A DNA stretch of 64,000 nt from Ichthyophthirius multifiliis (lineage: Eukaryota; Ciliophora; Oligohymenophorea; Hymenostomatida): positions 124,001-188,000 of the forward strand of contig NW_004086788.1 in assembly GCF_000220395.1 (NCBI RefSeq), given 5' to 3'. The notes beneath the pieces were generated by a model. That model saw nothing but the letters and a program-made list of their open reading frames with translations, ran no database searches and was not told the origin of the DNA. Made by a program: the position numbers and the translations under genes. Numbering within the stretch: the stretch's first letter is position 1; each line of letters starts with the position of its first letter. Shown piece after piece: positions 27,851-39,973 of this stretch.

Positions 27851-30800
27851 TCAAACATTGCTTTATTAATAATTTTTCTTATCATATACTTAACTTTTAA
27901 AAATATTATTTTATATATATTTTGAATAGCTGTATTTAGAATTAACTTTAGCAGCTTTAAGCTTTTACTTTAAAATATCTCTTTACTAATGAAAAAATAA
28001 AAAATATTAAATCAAAATCAAAAAATTAAAATATTAAATAAATTATAAAATAATTAAAGATATATTTTTAATTTTTATTTATTAAAAAAAATAAAAGTAT
28101 AATAAAAAAAATAAAAATAAAAATTTTATCTAATGTATAAAAATATTATATAAATAAAATTATTAAAAAAAATTATATATTTATTTATTTATTAAATTAT
28201 ATATTTATAAATATTTATTTATTTATTTATTTATATTTTTATTTATTTATTTATTTTATTTATATTTTTTTATATTTATATATTTATATGTTATTATTTT
28301 TTATTTTTTTTTATTACTTCATTTATAAATTTATTTTAAACAATATTTAAATTTTCTTCAATTTCCTTTTATTATTTAGCATTTTTATTAATTCCAAATG
28401 ATCTGTTTTACATAGAACCTTTATTAATTAAATCAAATTATAGATAATTTTTATAAAATATAAAAATATTAATTTAACTTTTACTTTTATTATTATTTTT
28501 ATATTTAATTTTTTTTTGTGATAATAATTATTAAAAATTTTTTAATAAATAGTTCGCTTCTTGTAATTGTTTGTCTTAAATGTTTATATTCTTATTATTA
28601 ATATATAAAATATAATATGCAATAATAAAAAATATTTTAAACTACTTTTCCTAAAATATCAACACTTTTTTATTAATATTCAACTGCCTATTTTAAATCT
28701 TCAATATAATAATGTGTCATAGCTATTTATTAATAAATTTATGCAGTTTTTCCATGATACTTTCCAAAAATATTAATACTTCTTTCCAACAATTCAAAAA
28801 GACAGCTAAGAGATGCTTAATATTATTAATTTTCTTACAACATTAAACTTAAATTCATAAAAGAAAAGAAAGAATCAGGTTATTATTCACCTCCAATAAT
28901 TCCAAAAACAAATAAAGATTTATATATATATTTATAAGCTAACTTGTATTTTTTCATAGCGAAATAGAAAAATCCTAAATTAGAATATGCCTAAGCAGTA
29001 TAATAACTATCAAAGCCATAATAATCTTAGAAAACTTCAATTGATTATTTCTAGTATAAAATAGAATTCATAATATCTCCTTATTTATAATGAATACTTG
29101 CTATTTTACTATAACAGAATCCAATATCTTTATAAAAAGGACCATATATCTATTTATTTGTTTTAATATTAAAATATATACAATATTTCAAAATATACAT
29201 TTTATATTATATTAGAAGCATTATGAAAAAATTCTAAAGATTCTTCTAGTTTACCTTCTTCGAGATATTTTTATCCCATTTCTATATTTACTTTGCTATC
29301 TTTTGAAAATATTTCAATAAAATTAACTATAGGACTTATCTTCGTTATATCTTAAGGCTAAAAAGGTGCTTATATATTATAATTATTATCTTTTTTAGTT
29401 TAAAAACAATAATCTTTTTACTAAATATGAATTCCTGTACTAAGTAGTAAGTCTCTTAATATTGCAAGTCTACTAAATTTGAAAGCAGAAAATTGAAAAT
29501 CATCAATATTGTCTTTTAAAATATACTAGTAATTATTTTTTGCTATATATTAAATTTTATTCCATAATAAGGATGGTTTATACACATATTTTATATTTTC
29601 TTTTTACTGTTCTAACTAAAACCGTAATTCATTAGAACCAAAGATACAGTTTAATATATTAGAAATATTAAAAGACAATTATTCAGAAGTTTATTTTCTC
29701 ATTATTTTTTTTATTATTTTTTTTAAACAATTTACTAATACTACTCTTTCTAATATCATCACTATGTGTGGATTTTCTTTTTTATTTATTCCATTTATTA
29801 CTTTTCCTATATATCTAATATTTACTCCATGAATGTGAAAGCAATCCTTCACACTTTTTGAATCAGAAATTCTTATATTTTCTTTATTATTTATTAAGTC
29901 ATTTATTAAATTAGGTATTTATTTGTTTATTAAAAATTATGATATTTATATTAGTTAGTTTTATTATTCTTTTTTTTTTAAATATATTTTTTACAATTTT
30001 TTTTTATAAATTATTTACCTTCTTTTATACAACTAAGAGTTTATTTTTATTAATTTTTTATATTTGTATTAAGTTTTATTTAATTGTTTTTTTAGAAAAA
30101 TTATTCGAACTTAAAAAAATAATGTGGATAAGAAAAATTTTTATAAATAATATAATTTAATATAAGCTCTTGTCTCAAAAAGCATTATTTTTCTTTAAAA
30201 TTAAGATCTGTTGGCGAAAGAGGAATTAAATTAATAAAATATTTCCTTTAATCAATGCCTTTAATTCCAATTAAATTTGTGGAAACAAGTTCATATTTTT
30301 AATTTTATTAATCTATAAATTCTACTTTCTCCTCCAAATTAAAATAATTACAAATTTTCTAAACTATTTCATTAAACTAAAAAAATAAATAAATAAATTA
30401 TAAATATATTTAAATTTATGTTTTTTTATTAAAAAAAAAAAAACTTATATACAAAGTATATATAAAAAATACTTCCTCATTTTTATTTATGCTTTTCCCT
30501 TCATCAACTGAACCGTATTAAACACATTAATTATTCGCATTTAAAATTCCTGGGATAATTGATTATGCTAGTATCTTAAATCCTTTATAATTAATCAAAC
30601 ATTAATATTAAACACTAAGTCCTTGTATTTCTGCTTTATGTAAAATTTTAAGGTTTCTAAAATGAGTATTAAAGTTTTCTATGTCATGAAATTGGCATTA
30701 TACTTTGTTTTTTTTTTATCTTCTATTAAAAAAAATATTTAATTATAAACGAAAATTCTATCTTTGCAAAAATCACCATTATTTAACCTTGTAGGTTATA

Positions 30801-32400
30801 TATTTTTCGCTATAATCCCTTTAGCACCTTCTATTGCAGCCTAAATAAACTCACTATATACTTTTACTAATGCTTTGTCTCTGTTTAAACGCTATCCGAA
30901 ATCTTATTAAGGAAGATTTTGACAAGATTATTACTCTTCATTCCAATCTCTTAATGAATTGAAATCATAACCGTATAAGTTAGTTAAAAATGTAAGAGAT
31001 TTATAATGATTTTGAGGATGGTTTTACAAAATTTCAAGCTTTGGGGAAAGCCATTAAATATTATTTTAAAAAAAAGAGTTTTGTTAATATTTTATTTTGA
31101 TTTCGGAGCTTTATATAGTTTGAATTAATTTATTGTAGTTTTATCTATTTTTTAAATATATATTTTTTTTTATTTTTTTTATAACTTAAATAAATTGCTA
31201 ATGTTTTATAACAAATCAATTATATTAATATATATTTAATTTTCTAATGTATCTGGGTCAAATTACTTTTTTTAAGATTTATTTATAAAAAACCCTTACT
31301 ATATAGAAGTAATATGAAATTTATTATTTTCTAATGTTTTTATCTAGTTTATTTAAATTAAATAAATAAAAGTAAACAAAAATTAGTTTATTTAATTTTT
31401 TTAAAAAAGATTAAGTATATAAAAAATCATAATAAATATTTAATTTTTTTAAAAAAAATATTATTTGTTTTTTTAAAAATAATTATTTTATTTTACTTTC
31501 AAATAAAAAAAATCGCCTTTTGTAGATCTATAAAAAGGAGGTGGATTAAATCCAGAGTACTTAATATATTTAACACATTCAACAATTTCTTAATTTTCTT
31601 ATTAAAAGACTTACTAGATTAGTTTGTTTTATAAGCTTGGATTTATTGAATCTGCAAAACTATAATTGTTTTCTTGTTTTTTTTATTACAAAGAAGGCTA
31701 ATTACCTATGTTTTCATCTTCAAAATCTGAATCGAATATTTTATTAATTATATAGGATTCGTTTTTTATTTGTTTTTGGGTTATTTCATTATTTTCTTTT
31801 AAAAATAAATTATTTAAATTTTAATCTGATTTTTTAAATTAATTTTATTTTATTTTTTAAATAAAAAAATATAAATTAATTAACTTTGTAATATTTAGGA
31901 ATATATTTCTGGATTTTTAAGCGAACTAAAAAATTTATTTACATGTATTTTAGCTGTTTTTTCACTATATGGATCTTATTTTTTTAATTAATAATATTTT
32001 TTTATTAATTTTTTTTATTTTTAAAATTTTTTAAATATGTAGTTAATATTATATTTAAATTCTAAACCTAATTTTAAAACCAAAACAGCATCTTTTTAAA
32101 TATTTAATTATTAAAATTCTACATATTCATTTAAATTTTTTCCTTAATAGGTAAAATAATAATTGCTATAAAAATACAATATTGTTGATTCATTTAAAAA
32201 TTGTTTTATTTATAATAACATGTCTGTTTAAGAAACCTTTATTTAAGAGAAAAAAAAAAAAAAAAAACTTTCTCTATATCATTATTAGGATAATTATATA
32301 TACTTACTTCTAAAGTTACTAAATTCTTTCCTAAAAATTTAAAGTTTATTTTAAAAGAGTCTTCAAATTGTTTATGTTTTTGTGCTGTTTATTGTAACAT
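27851..32400 (-). CDS. CLUH: CLUH/CLU1 homologue (clustered mitochondria protein)
   Basis: Starts at ATG 32400 (MLQQTAQKHKQFEDSF). The N-terminal ubiquitin-like region has KTAKIHVNKFF. The conserved block YSGFNPPPFYRSTKGDFFYL leads to FHITSIQQGFFINKS and FDPDTLENQIYINIIDLL, the classic order of CLU proteins. The CLU domain follows: LRDWNEEQQSCQNLP, DKALVKVYSEFIQAAIEGAK, KDRIFVYNQIFF, FKILAQSIIPGIL, QYGSVDEGKS and FHIHGVNIRYIGKVING. The C-terminal third has kinesin-light-chain-like TPRs (SNLGFFYFAMKKYKLAYKY). CLU proteins bind mRNAs for mitochondrial proteins and keep mitochondria dispersed. Many short introns are needed; the last intron, 27986-28317, is long (332 nt). The last exon encodes ILKQKLKAAKVNSKYSYS. 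It appears intact, though not every splice site was traced. Confidence 0.88.
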
Positions 32401-32879
32401 GTTTTATTTTATTTTTTTATTTATAATTTATATAAAGATATATATTTATATTTGTTATATTTTTATTGATATAGAAATCAAGAACTTTCTTTTTTCTTTT
32501 TTAATTTTTATTTTACTATATATAATTTATTCTAAAGTTTTATTTATAACTATATAATTATAATAAAAAGTATATTTAATATAACAGAATAAGAAAAAGG
32601 GAATTGTTATTTAATATTAAAATATATTTTTATTATGAAAATAGAAAATTTAATTATTTAATAATAATATTTTCATTCAATGATTCATAAAATATTTTTA
32701 ATTAATTTATTTTATAACTTAATAATATTTGAATTATTATAAATAAGAATTTTCTTAAGATTAATATACAGTAAAACAGAAAAAAAAACTTAATAAATAT
32801 TAAACTATAATACATTATTATTTATTATTATTATATTTTTCATAAATTTATACTTTTTAACATATATTTTAATTGATTT
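32401..32879. other. Intergenic AT-rich DNA upstream of CLUH homologue
   Basis: No gene; probable CLUH-gene promoter at the left end. Confidence 0.55.
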
Positions 32880-34090
32880 TTATAATAATAAATTAGACTT
32901 CTATCCTTCAATTCTTCAAATTTTTAATAGATTGATTTTATTAATACAATTTTTATCTTACCTTAATTATTTTTTCTAATTTTGCTTTTCAAAAGGTAAA
33001 AATATTCTTCTTTAGGGTTCAATTGTGGAATTAAAGGAGTACTTTAAAATAAATCTATCTTTTCTAGCAATTTTTTTATTTTCTTTGATTTGTGGATATG
33101 TGCGTTATCCATATAAAAATATACTTTGATAAATTTTTACGAATTTCTTAAATATTTAATGTTACACTTAATAAAAAATACCCATAATGAATAGCTTCTT
33201 TTAAATATTTAAAAAGTAATTAGCTTATTTTAATCAATAATTGTAATAAAAGGTAATCTCCTTTTTTTTTGTTTTTTTAAATTAAATAAATTTCTTTTTA
33301 ACTTTCCTCCGTTTATAAAGTAAAGTGGGAGAAGATAATTAATTTTTAATTGCAGTTTCATATATGTATAAAAAAAATTTTGAAATTAAATATAAAAAAG
33401 CATATATTTATAAATATTTTTATTTTCTTAATTATTTATTCTCTTGAATTTTCCTTTTCTCTAACTCAATAATACATTTTTTTTTCTTTAGAAAAATATT
33501 TTAATTTTTCTTGAAAAAAAATTTGTATATCTGTAATTGTAATAATTTAATTTATGAATTGCTTGAGGTCTATAATATTTTAAAAAGTGTATTTATACTT
33601 TTTTCTTAGTAGATATATTTTTTACCCTTTTTAAATTCATATTTTATTCTTTAAATATCTTATTTGGATTCAAAATATTTCGTGGATATATAACTAACAT
33701 TTTTTTTTTTTATAAGTCTTGCATTATAATTAATTTCTTAATTCATTATTAATTTTAAGTAATTGTTTCTTAAAACAAATTTAATCAGGTCAAATTTATT
33801 GATTTTTTTATTTTTAAATTATTCCAACTTATAGTTTATTAAAATAAATGATATTAATTAAAATATGCTTAAACACATGATTATCTAGATTAATTTTTTC
33901 TGTTATTTTTATTTAAATGCACACTCCATAATTTCTAAGAAAAATTAATTTTGCTTTATTATTATTAAAGGTATTATTCCGTTTTTTAAGTATAATATAT
34001 TTGTGAGATAATGCTTTAAATAATTGCTTGCTTTATCCTTTTGCTTAATCCAACGCCGCATTATTTATTATTCATTATTATTATACATTT
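32880..34090 (-). mobile_element. IS630/Tc1-type transposase remnant
   Basis: The minus strand shows a DDE transposase end: FYMDNAHIHKSKKIKKLLE, then TPLIPQLNPKEEYFYLLKSK. This fits the Asp-Asn-Ala-His and PQLNPxE motifs of IS630-superfamily transposases, with the Asp and Glu about 33 residues apart. Upstream, to about 34090, are pieces of an N-terminal region (KQLFKALSHKYIILKKRNN, LDNHVFKHILINI) in shifting frames with TGAs. It is a different lineage from the copy at 22.8 kb. No terminal repeats were recognised. It is inactive. Confidence 0.65.
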
Positions 34091-34369
34091 ATTTATTATT
34101 ATTTTTATATGATAAAAAAAATATATATATTAATCATATATGAAAATTTAAATATAATTTTCTTTTGCTAATATTGTATTTTTATTTCATTTAAAAGAAA
34201 ATGAAAAACACAGAATATATATATATAATTTAAAAATAAAAATATTAATAATATTTATATAAATATGCAGAAAACAAATATTATATAATTAATATATTAA
34301 AAATATTCCCAAAAAATAATTTTTAAATCTTAATTAATAAAATAAAATAACAATTTTATTAAGTTTTTA

Positions 34370-34985
34370 AGATGCTAATTTATTTTAAAGTGATTTTTAA
34401 TTTTTTAAGATTTTTTACCTTCTTTAGATAAAAATAGATAAAAAGGGAAATGATCATAGATTTATTTCAGTAGGATACATTAAAAAACTTTCAAATCATT
34501 GGGTTTTGTTGATATTCAAAAAAATATAAACAATTCAGTTTACAACTAAAAATTCCATTAAATTCTATTTAAATATTAAATTAAATTGAAAATCTACTGA
34601 AAAAAAATAATCAAGAGCAATTGATTTTATATAATAAATCTAAAAATTACCTCTTAAATTTTGGCTTATTTAAATTCTATTTTATTTACATCCGAATAGT
34701 AAAGTCTTTTACGAGTAGTGGAAATAATTTATATAAATTTCAGAATAGTAAATATTATTTTTATAATATAAATAATGAAAATTAAAAATTAAAAGCTATA
34801 TGAGTTAAAAAGAAAACAGGAATATTTCAAAGAGCGATTGCTTAAAAATAAAAAGAAATAAAACTTAAAAAATAAAAAGAAAGATGACTTAAAAATTGAT
34901 GCAATCTCTTCAATATTTAAAAGAAGAAAAAAAAAACCGAAAATTAATGATAGATAAATAAAAATAATTTAAAATTATTTATAAA
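34370..34985 (+). CDS. Possible small multi-exon gene, unknown
   Basis: Several short plus-strand open blocks have protein-like composition: DTLKNFQIIGFVDIQKN (about 34477-34525), KITSQILAYLNSILFTSEQQ (about 34640-34700) and, at the end, a basic block KQEYFKERLLKNKKKQ and DDLKIDAISSIFKRRKKKP (about 34815-34935). Codon use (TAA Gln) and the small gaps between blocks fit one intron-split gene for a basic, possibly nuclear protein. I could not fix exon borders or name a family. It may instead be two small genes or chance open frames. Confidence 0.3.
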
Positions 34986-36652
34986 ATAAAAAATAAATTT
35001 AAATGAGAGTAAAATATAGTAAAACTTTCTAGATAGTTAAAATTAGTAAATAATTGATAAAAAAATTAAATATAGTAAAAAAAATACATAAAATTAACAT
35101 ATATATAAAAGATTAATTACTTTTTAATGTATATATAGAAGTTGTATAATAAAAACATAAAATAAACTATATTAGATTTATAATTATATAGAAATTTATA
35201 TGTTCATCTTCGTTTAATAGAAATAAATAAAATTTAATTGTAAAAATAAATTATATATAATAAATAATTAAAAATCAAAATTAATATAAATAAGGAAAAT
35301 AAATAAATTATAAATTATATTTAATACTTAAATATTATAAATATATAAAATTATATTTTTATTTTGCAAGAGAAAAAATTTTAAATATAGAAAATTAATT
35401 AAAAAAATTATTTGATTTTTAATATCTTATATAAATATTTTAAAGTATATAATTAAATATTCAATAGCAAATAATTTTTAAAAATAGTAATTAAATAAAA
35501 TAAAAAAATTAAATTAAATATATATATATATATATATATATCATTTTGCAATTTCTGTTCGACTGAAATGTTATTATATTAATTTAAAATTTTACTATAA
35601 TTTTTAATGTATTTATTTCAATAATAGCATATAACCAATTGCATATATTAAATTAATGATAAAAAAATTATTAATATATATTAAAAGTAATTCTAATTTA
35701 ATATAAAATTTATTGTCTTTACTTTTTTTTTGCAATTTTTTTTAATGATTAAGCTTTTAAAAAATATAATACGATTATCTTTAATTAAAAATATTATTAT
35801 AATTATATTTTTTATTTAAAAAAAATTAATAAATAAGCAGATTGATTTTTAAAATATTAATTAATATTAAATTAAATAAAATTAAAAATATCATATAATA
35901 TAAAATAATATATTAATGAGTATGTAATTTATTAAATTATATTTATTATTAAATATTTTATTTAATTAAAATTTAAATTAATTTTATTTAATTAAATTAT
36001 AAAATATTTGAAACATTTAATTTATTTTATATTATTATATTTGTTTATATTTAAAAATATAAAAATTGTTTTTGTTTTTATTCTCATATTAAGGTATTTT
36101 TTAAGAAAGATATATTCTGATTTTTAAATTTTAAAAATAAAAATATTTTCTTTAAAATTTTAGGATTCTTATAGATTCTTTGTGATTTTTAAATCCTTTA
36201 ATTTATATCAATGTATTTTTTAATTAAATTATATTTTATTTGAAAATAAAATATAATTGTATTTTTTATAATTAATTAAGAATTAAATTATTTGCTTAAA
36301 AAAGATATATTAATAAATCAAGAAATAAAAATTAAATTTTATTAATTTTATATATTTTAGAAATACATATGCTACATATTTTACAAATGCAATTTTCCGA
36401 TATTTATTTTATTCATTTTTCATCTTCTACATACCTAGCTATTAAAATCATTTTTCCTATTTCGCGCTTTAAGAGAAAATGCCGCAACCGTTAAATTTTT
36501 AAACCGCCAAAAATAAAATAAAAATGCAATAGTAAATAATTAGAAATAATTTAAAAAAAAAGCATGAAGAAAATTAATTATAATAATTTAATAATTAAAT
36601 AAGTATATAATTATTTATACACAAAAAATTTTAAAATAAACATTTAAAAAAA
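34986..36652. other. Long AT-rich gap before the Tousled-like kinase
   Basis: No gene. A (TA)n tract lies at about 35519-35541. The last 200 bases contain an unusually GC-containing patch with two E2F-like sites (listed separately). Confidence 0.6.
36460..36511. promoter_or_regulatory. Pair of E2F-like sites upstream of the kinase gene
   Basis: TTTCGCGC at 36460-36467 and CCGCCAAA at 36504-36511 (TTTGGCGG on the other strand) both match the E2F consensus TTTSSCGS. They lie 140-195 bases before the kinase ATG, with GCCGCAACCG between them. In DNA this AT-rich, two such octamers within 52 bases stand out. E2F control of a Tousled-like (S-phase chromatin) kinase is biologically sensible. Binding is inferred, not shown. 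Confidence 0.5.
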
Positions 36653-38583
36653 ATGAGCTAATAAGAAAACTTTTACACTTGTTCTGCACCGCCGCTAACA
36701 GTGCAATAAGTAAAAATAAACGAATAATTAAATTAAGATATATTAAATGAAGAAAGTTCCTAAAGAATTTAAAATAATAGCACTAGTAATGAGGAAAAAA
36801 GTTTGACTCCTTAATTATAAATAATTTGTTTAGGAAATTAAGAAATTGAAGATAATATAATAAATTAATAATAATTAGATAAAAATAAAAAAAAAGCAAA
36901 AGGAATTATAAAATTAAATAAAAAAATATCGAAAATAACAGATTACATTAACTTTAATAATAAAAATTTAGTTTCTATTTCTTCATAAGAAAGCAATTCT
37001 GAATAAAATTAAATAAAAAAATTAAAAAGATTATTAGAAGAAAAAGAATAAGAACTTGAAAAAAAAACAAATTATGTGAAGAACTTTAATAAAAATAATA
37101 ATTATAATAAGAATAAATAGGTTTTAAATAATCTTCTAATATAAGCTAAAATTAAAAAGATTAAATTAGAGAATTAATTCAAAATATTCTTTAGAGAATT
37201 CTTAAATAAAAAGAAAAATTAATAAAATGTATTTATAATAATAAAACACTACTATTGGATATTATTAAATGTAATAATAATAAATATACACATATAAAAA
37301 AAAAATATTAATTTTATAAAAAAAGTGACGGAAGTACATATAAAGAATAATGGGTAGATGGAATCGAAATGTAGGAAATTCATAATAGATTAAATTAAAT
37401 AAATTCTCAAATAGAAATTCTTTAAGGAAGTATTGAAAGTTTAAAAAATAAAAAAGGATTTAAAAAATTAAATGATAATAGTGAAAATAAAAAAGCTTTA
37501 TATTTTTAAATATCAATATTATAGTATAGAAAAAGATTTGCTATTAAATAAATTCAACTAAAAAAAAATTGAAATCAAAGAAATAATAAAAAAAACAGAA
37601 ATGTAATATTTAGAAGAAAAGTAATAACACATTTATATATGACTTTTTAATTAAAATAAAAACTTTTAGCTCAAGGTATGGTTAAACATGGCCTGTATTA
37701 GGATAAAGATATTAATTATTGTGTTTATTAGGTAAAGGTGGTTTTAGTGAAGTATATAAAGTAATTAAAAAAAAAAAAAAAAAGTAATTATTAATTAAAA
37801 AGGCATTAGATCTAGAAGATTTTAAAGAAGTAGCCATAAAAGTACACAATATAAATTAATCTTGGAGTGTATCTACAAAATAAAATTATCTAAAGCATGC
37901 CTTCCGTGAGCATCAAATACAAAAAGAATTATCTTATTTCAATATAGTAAAATTATATGATTATATAGAGATTGATAAAAACTCATTTGGATCTGTATTA
38001 GAATACTGCGAAGGCCCTGATCTATCTTAATATTTGAAAAGGAATTAATGCCTTTTAGAAATAGATGCAAGATTTATAATAAAAAAAATACTTGATTGCC
38101 TTTTATATTTAAACTCTTTACCTAATAAAATAATACATTATGATATAAAACCTTAAAATATAATATTTCATAAAGGATAAATAAAGTTGACTGATTTTGG
38201 GCTTTCGAAAATAATAAATGATGATGCAACAAGAATAGAATTAACAAGTTAAGGAGTAGGTACTTATTGGTATTTACCGCCTGAATGCTTTGATATTAAA
38301 CAAGAAAAAGGTCCTGATATTTCTTCTAAGGTTGATGTTTGGAGTGTAGGTGTAATATACTTTGAAATGCTTTATGGGTAAAAACCCTTTGGTAATAAAA
38401 TGACTTAACAATAAATTCTCAAAGAGGGTGTAATTCTAAATTGTAAATAAGTAGAATTTTCCTTCTAAACCTATAATCTCAAAAGAAAGCTAAAACTTTA
38501 TAATTGGGTGTCTTTAATATAAGTAAGAGGATAGGTTCGACATACAAAAAGCAATAAATCATCCATGCTTTAATAAAATATGA
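36653..38583 (+). CDS. TLK: Tousled-like protein kinase
   Basis: The N-terminal half is charged and coiled-coil-forming ([32 protein letters not shown]), including the TLK-typical block DGSTYKEQWVDGIEMQEI. The kinase domain has the glycine loop [19 protein letters not shown] lysine, [25 protein letters not shown], catalytic [10 protein letters not shown] (the HYD form typical of TLKs), DFGLSK, and the diagnostic [13 protein letters not shown] and [21 protein letters not shown]. TLKs phosphorylate the histone chaperone Asf1 during S phase. Introns include 37761-37802 and probably one ending at 37325, whose phase does not close. An extra T in the TTTT before VEFPSKP breaks the frame, after which KPIISKES and [15 protein letters not shown] complete the domain. 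Family call is firm. Confidence 0.9.
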
Positions 38584-39973
38584 AAAATCTGGTGTTATTA
38601 AAAAAATCGTTATAAATTTATTTTTGTATATTAACTTTTTATAAATTTTAAATATAAAAATAATAAATTAATTTTTTTATAAATTAATACACAATTATTT
38701 AATTATTAAAAAATACCTTACCTTTATCTTTTTTAAAAAATAATTTTTAGATTTTAAGGTAAACTTATAATTATAGATTTTGTTGATTATAAAGAAGTTA
38801 ACAGCTCATTCTAAAAAATATAAAATATTTTTATTCTAGCCATATCAATCAAAAGTTTTTAGAAACATCTTTTAATCAAATTTGTATAAATGATATATTT
38901 TTAGTATATTATTTGTTCATATTGTTTTTTATATTATTTTTTGTAATTATTTATTAAATATTAAAAATTTAAATCAAAATTATATATCAATTTTTTTTTT
39001 TTAAATTGAAATTAAAAAAGTAATAAAGTAATCTAAGGTTTTGAATTGTATATTAAATTTTTTTATAGTGTTTTTAATACAATTAAATCAAGCTACTATA
39101 AAAATATATACAAATTATTGAAATATTTATAATTAAGTTATTTTGCAATAAAAATTATTTATCTCTATTTATTATTATTTAAAAAATTATTCAATTCTTA
39201 TATTAAATACATTACTTAATTTCCATACAATATTGGGATATTATATATTATTATTTTAATAATTTTATAATTTTTTATGTATTTGTAACTATATTAATAT
39301 ATTAATTTTATTTTTTTATATAATTAATAAAAAATGATAGAATATGTTTACGTAATTATTAATGTTTTAAATATAAATTGTTTACAAAATTAAAAATTAA
39401 ACTCTAACCATTTTTTATAATACTAATAATTTTTAAAAAATGTAATGTTATTGTAAAGTATAGTTATTTTAAAATTTATTATATTTCTTTATACATTTTT
39501 TAAAAATATTGATAATAATATAATATTTTAAGATTATTTTGATAAAATAAATATTTGAATAATATTAATAATAACTTAAATTTATAATTTATTCTTATCA
39601 AATTTAGAAATATAATAATAATTGTATTCTACTAATTATATAAATTTTTATCTGTTTGTTGTTAGGTTTTTGAAAATTTTATTATTATTGAATAATAAAA
39701 AATTTAAAGATAAGATATTTTATAATTATTATAGAAAATTTTTATTAAAATATACTATTATATTTTAAATTTTAATTTATAGACTCAATTAATTATTATA
39801 TACAAATTATATTTGATTAAATAATAAGAATATATTTTTTTAAAAAATAATATTTTTGTTTTAATATTATTTTGCTATTAAATTGATTTTTTAAAATAAT
39901 TTTTAAAAAATATTATTTAAAAAATTTTTATTAATTCATATATAATTAGTATATCAAATATTTTATAATAAAA
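38584..39973. other. Long AT-rich intergenic region
   Basis: About 1.4 kb with no recognisable gene or repeat, only A/T tracts. Confidence 0.6.
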
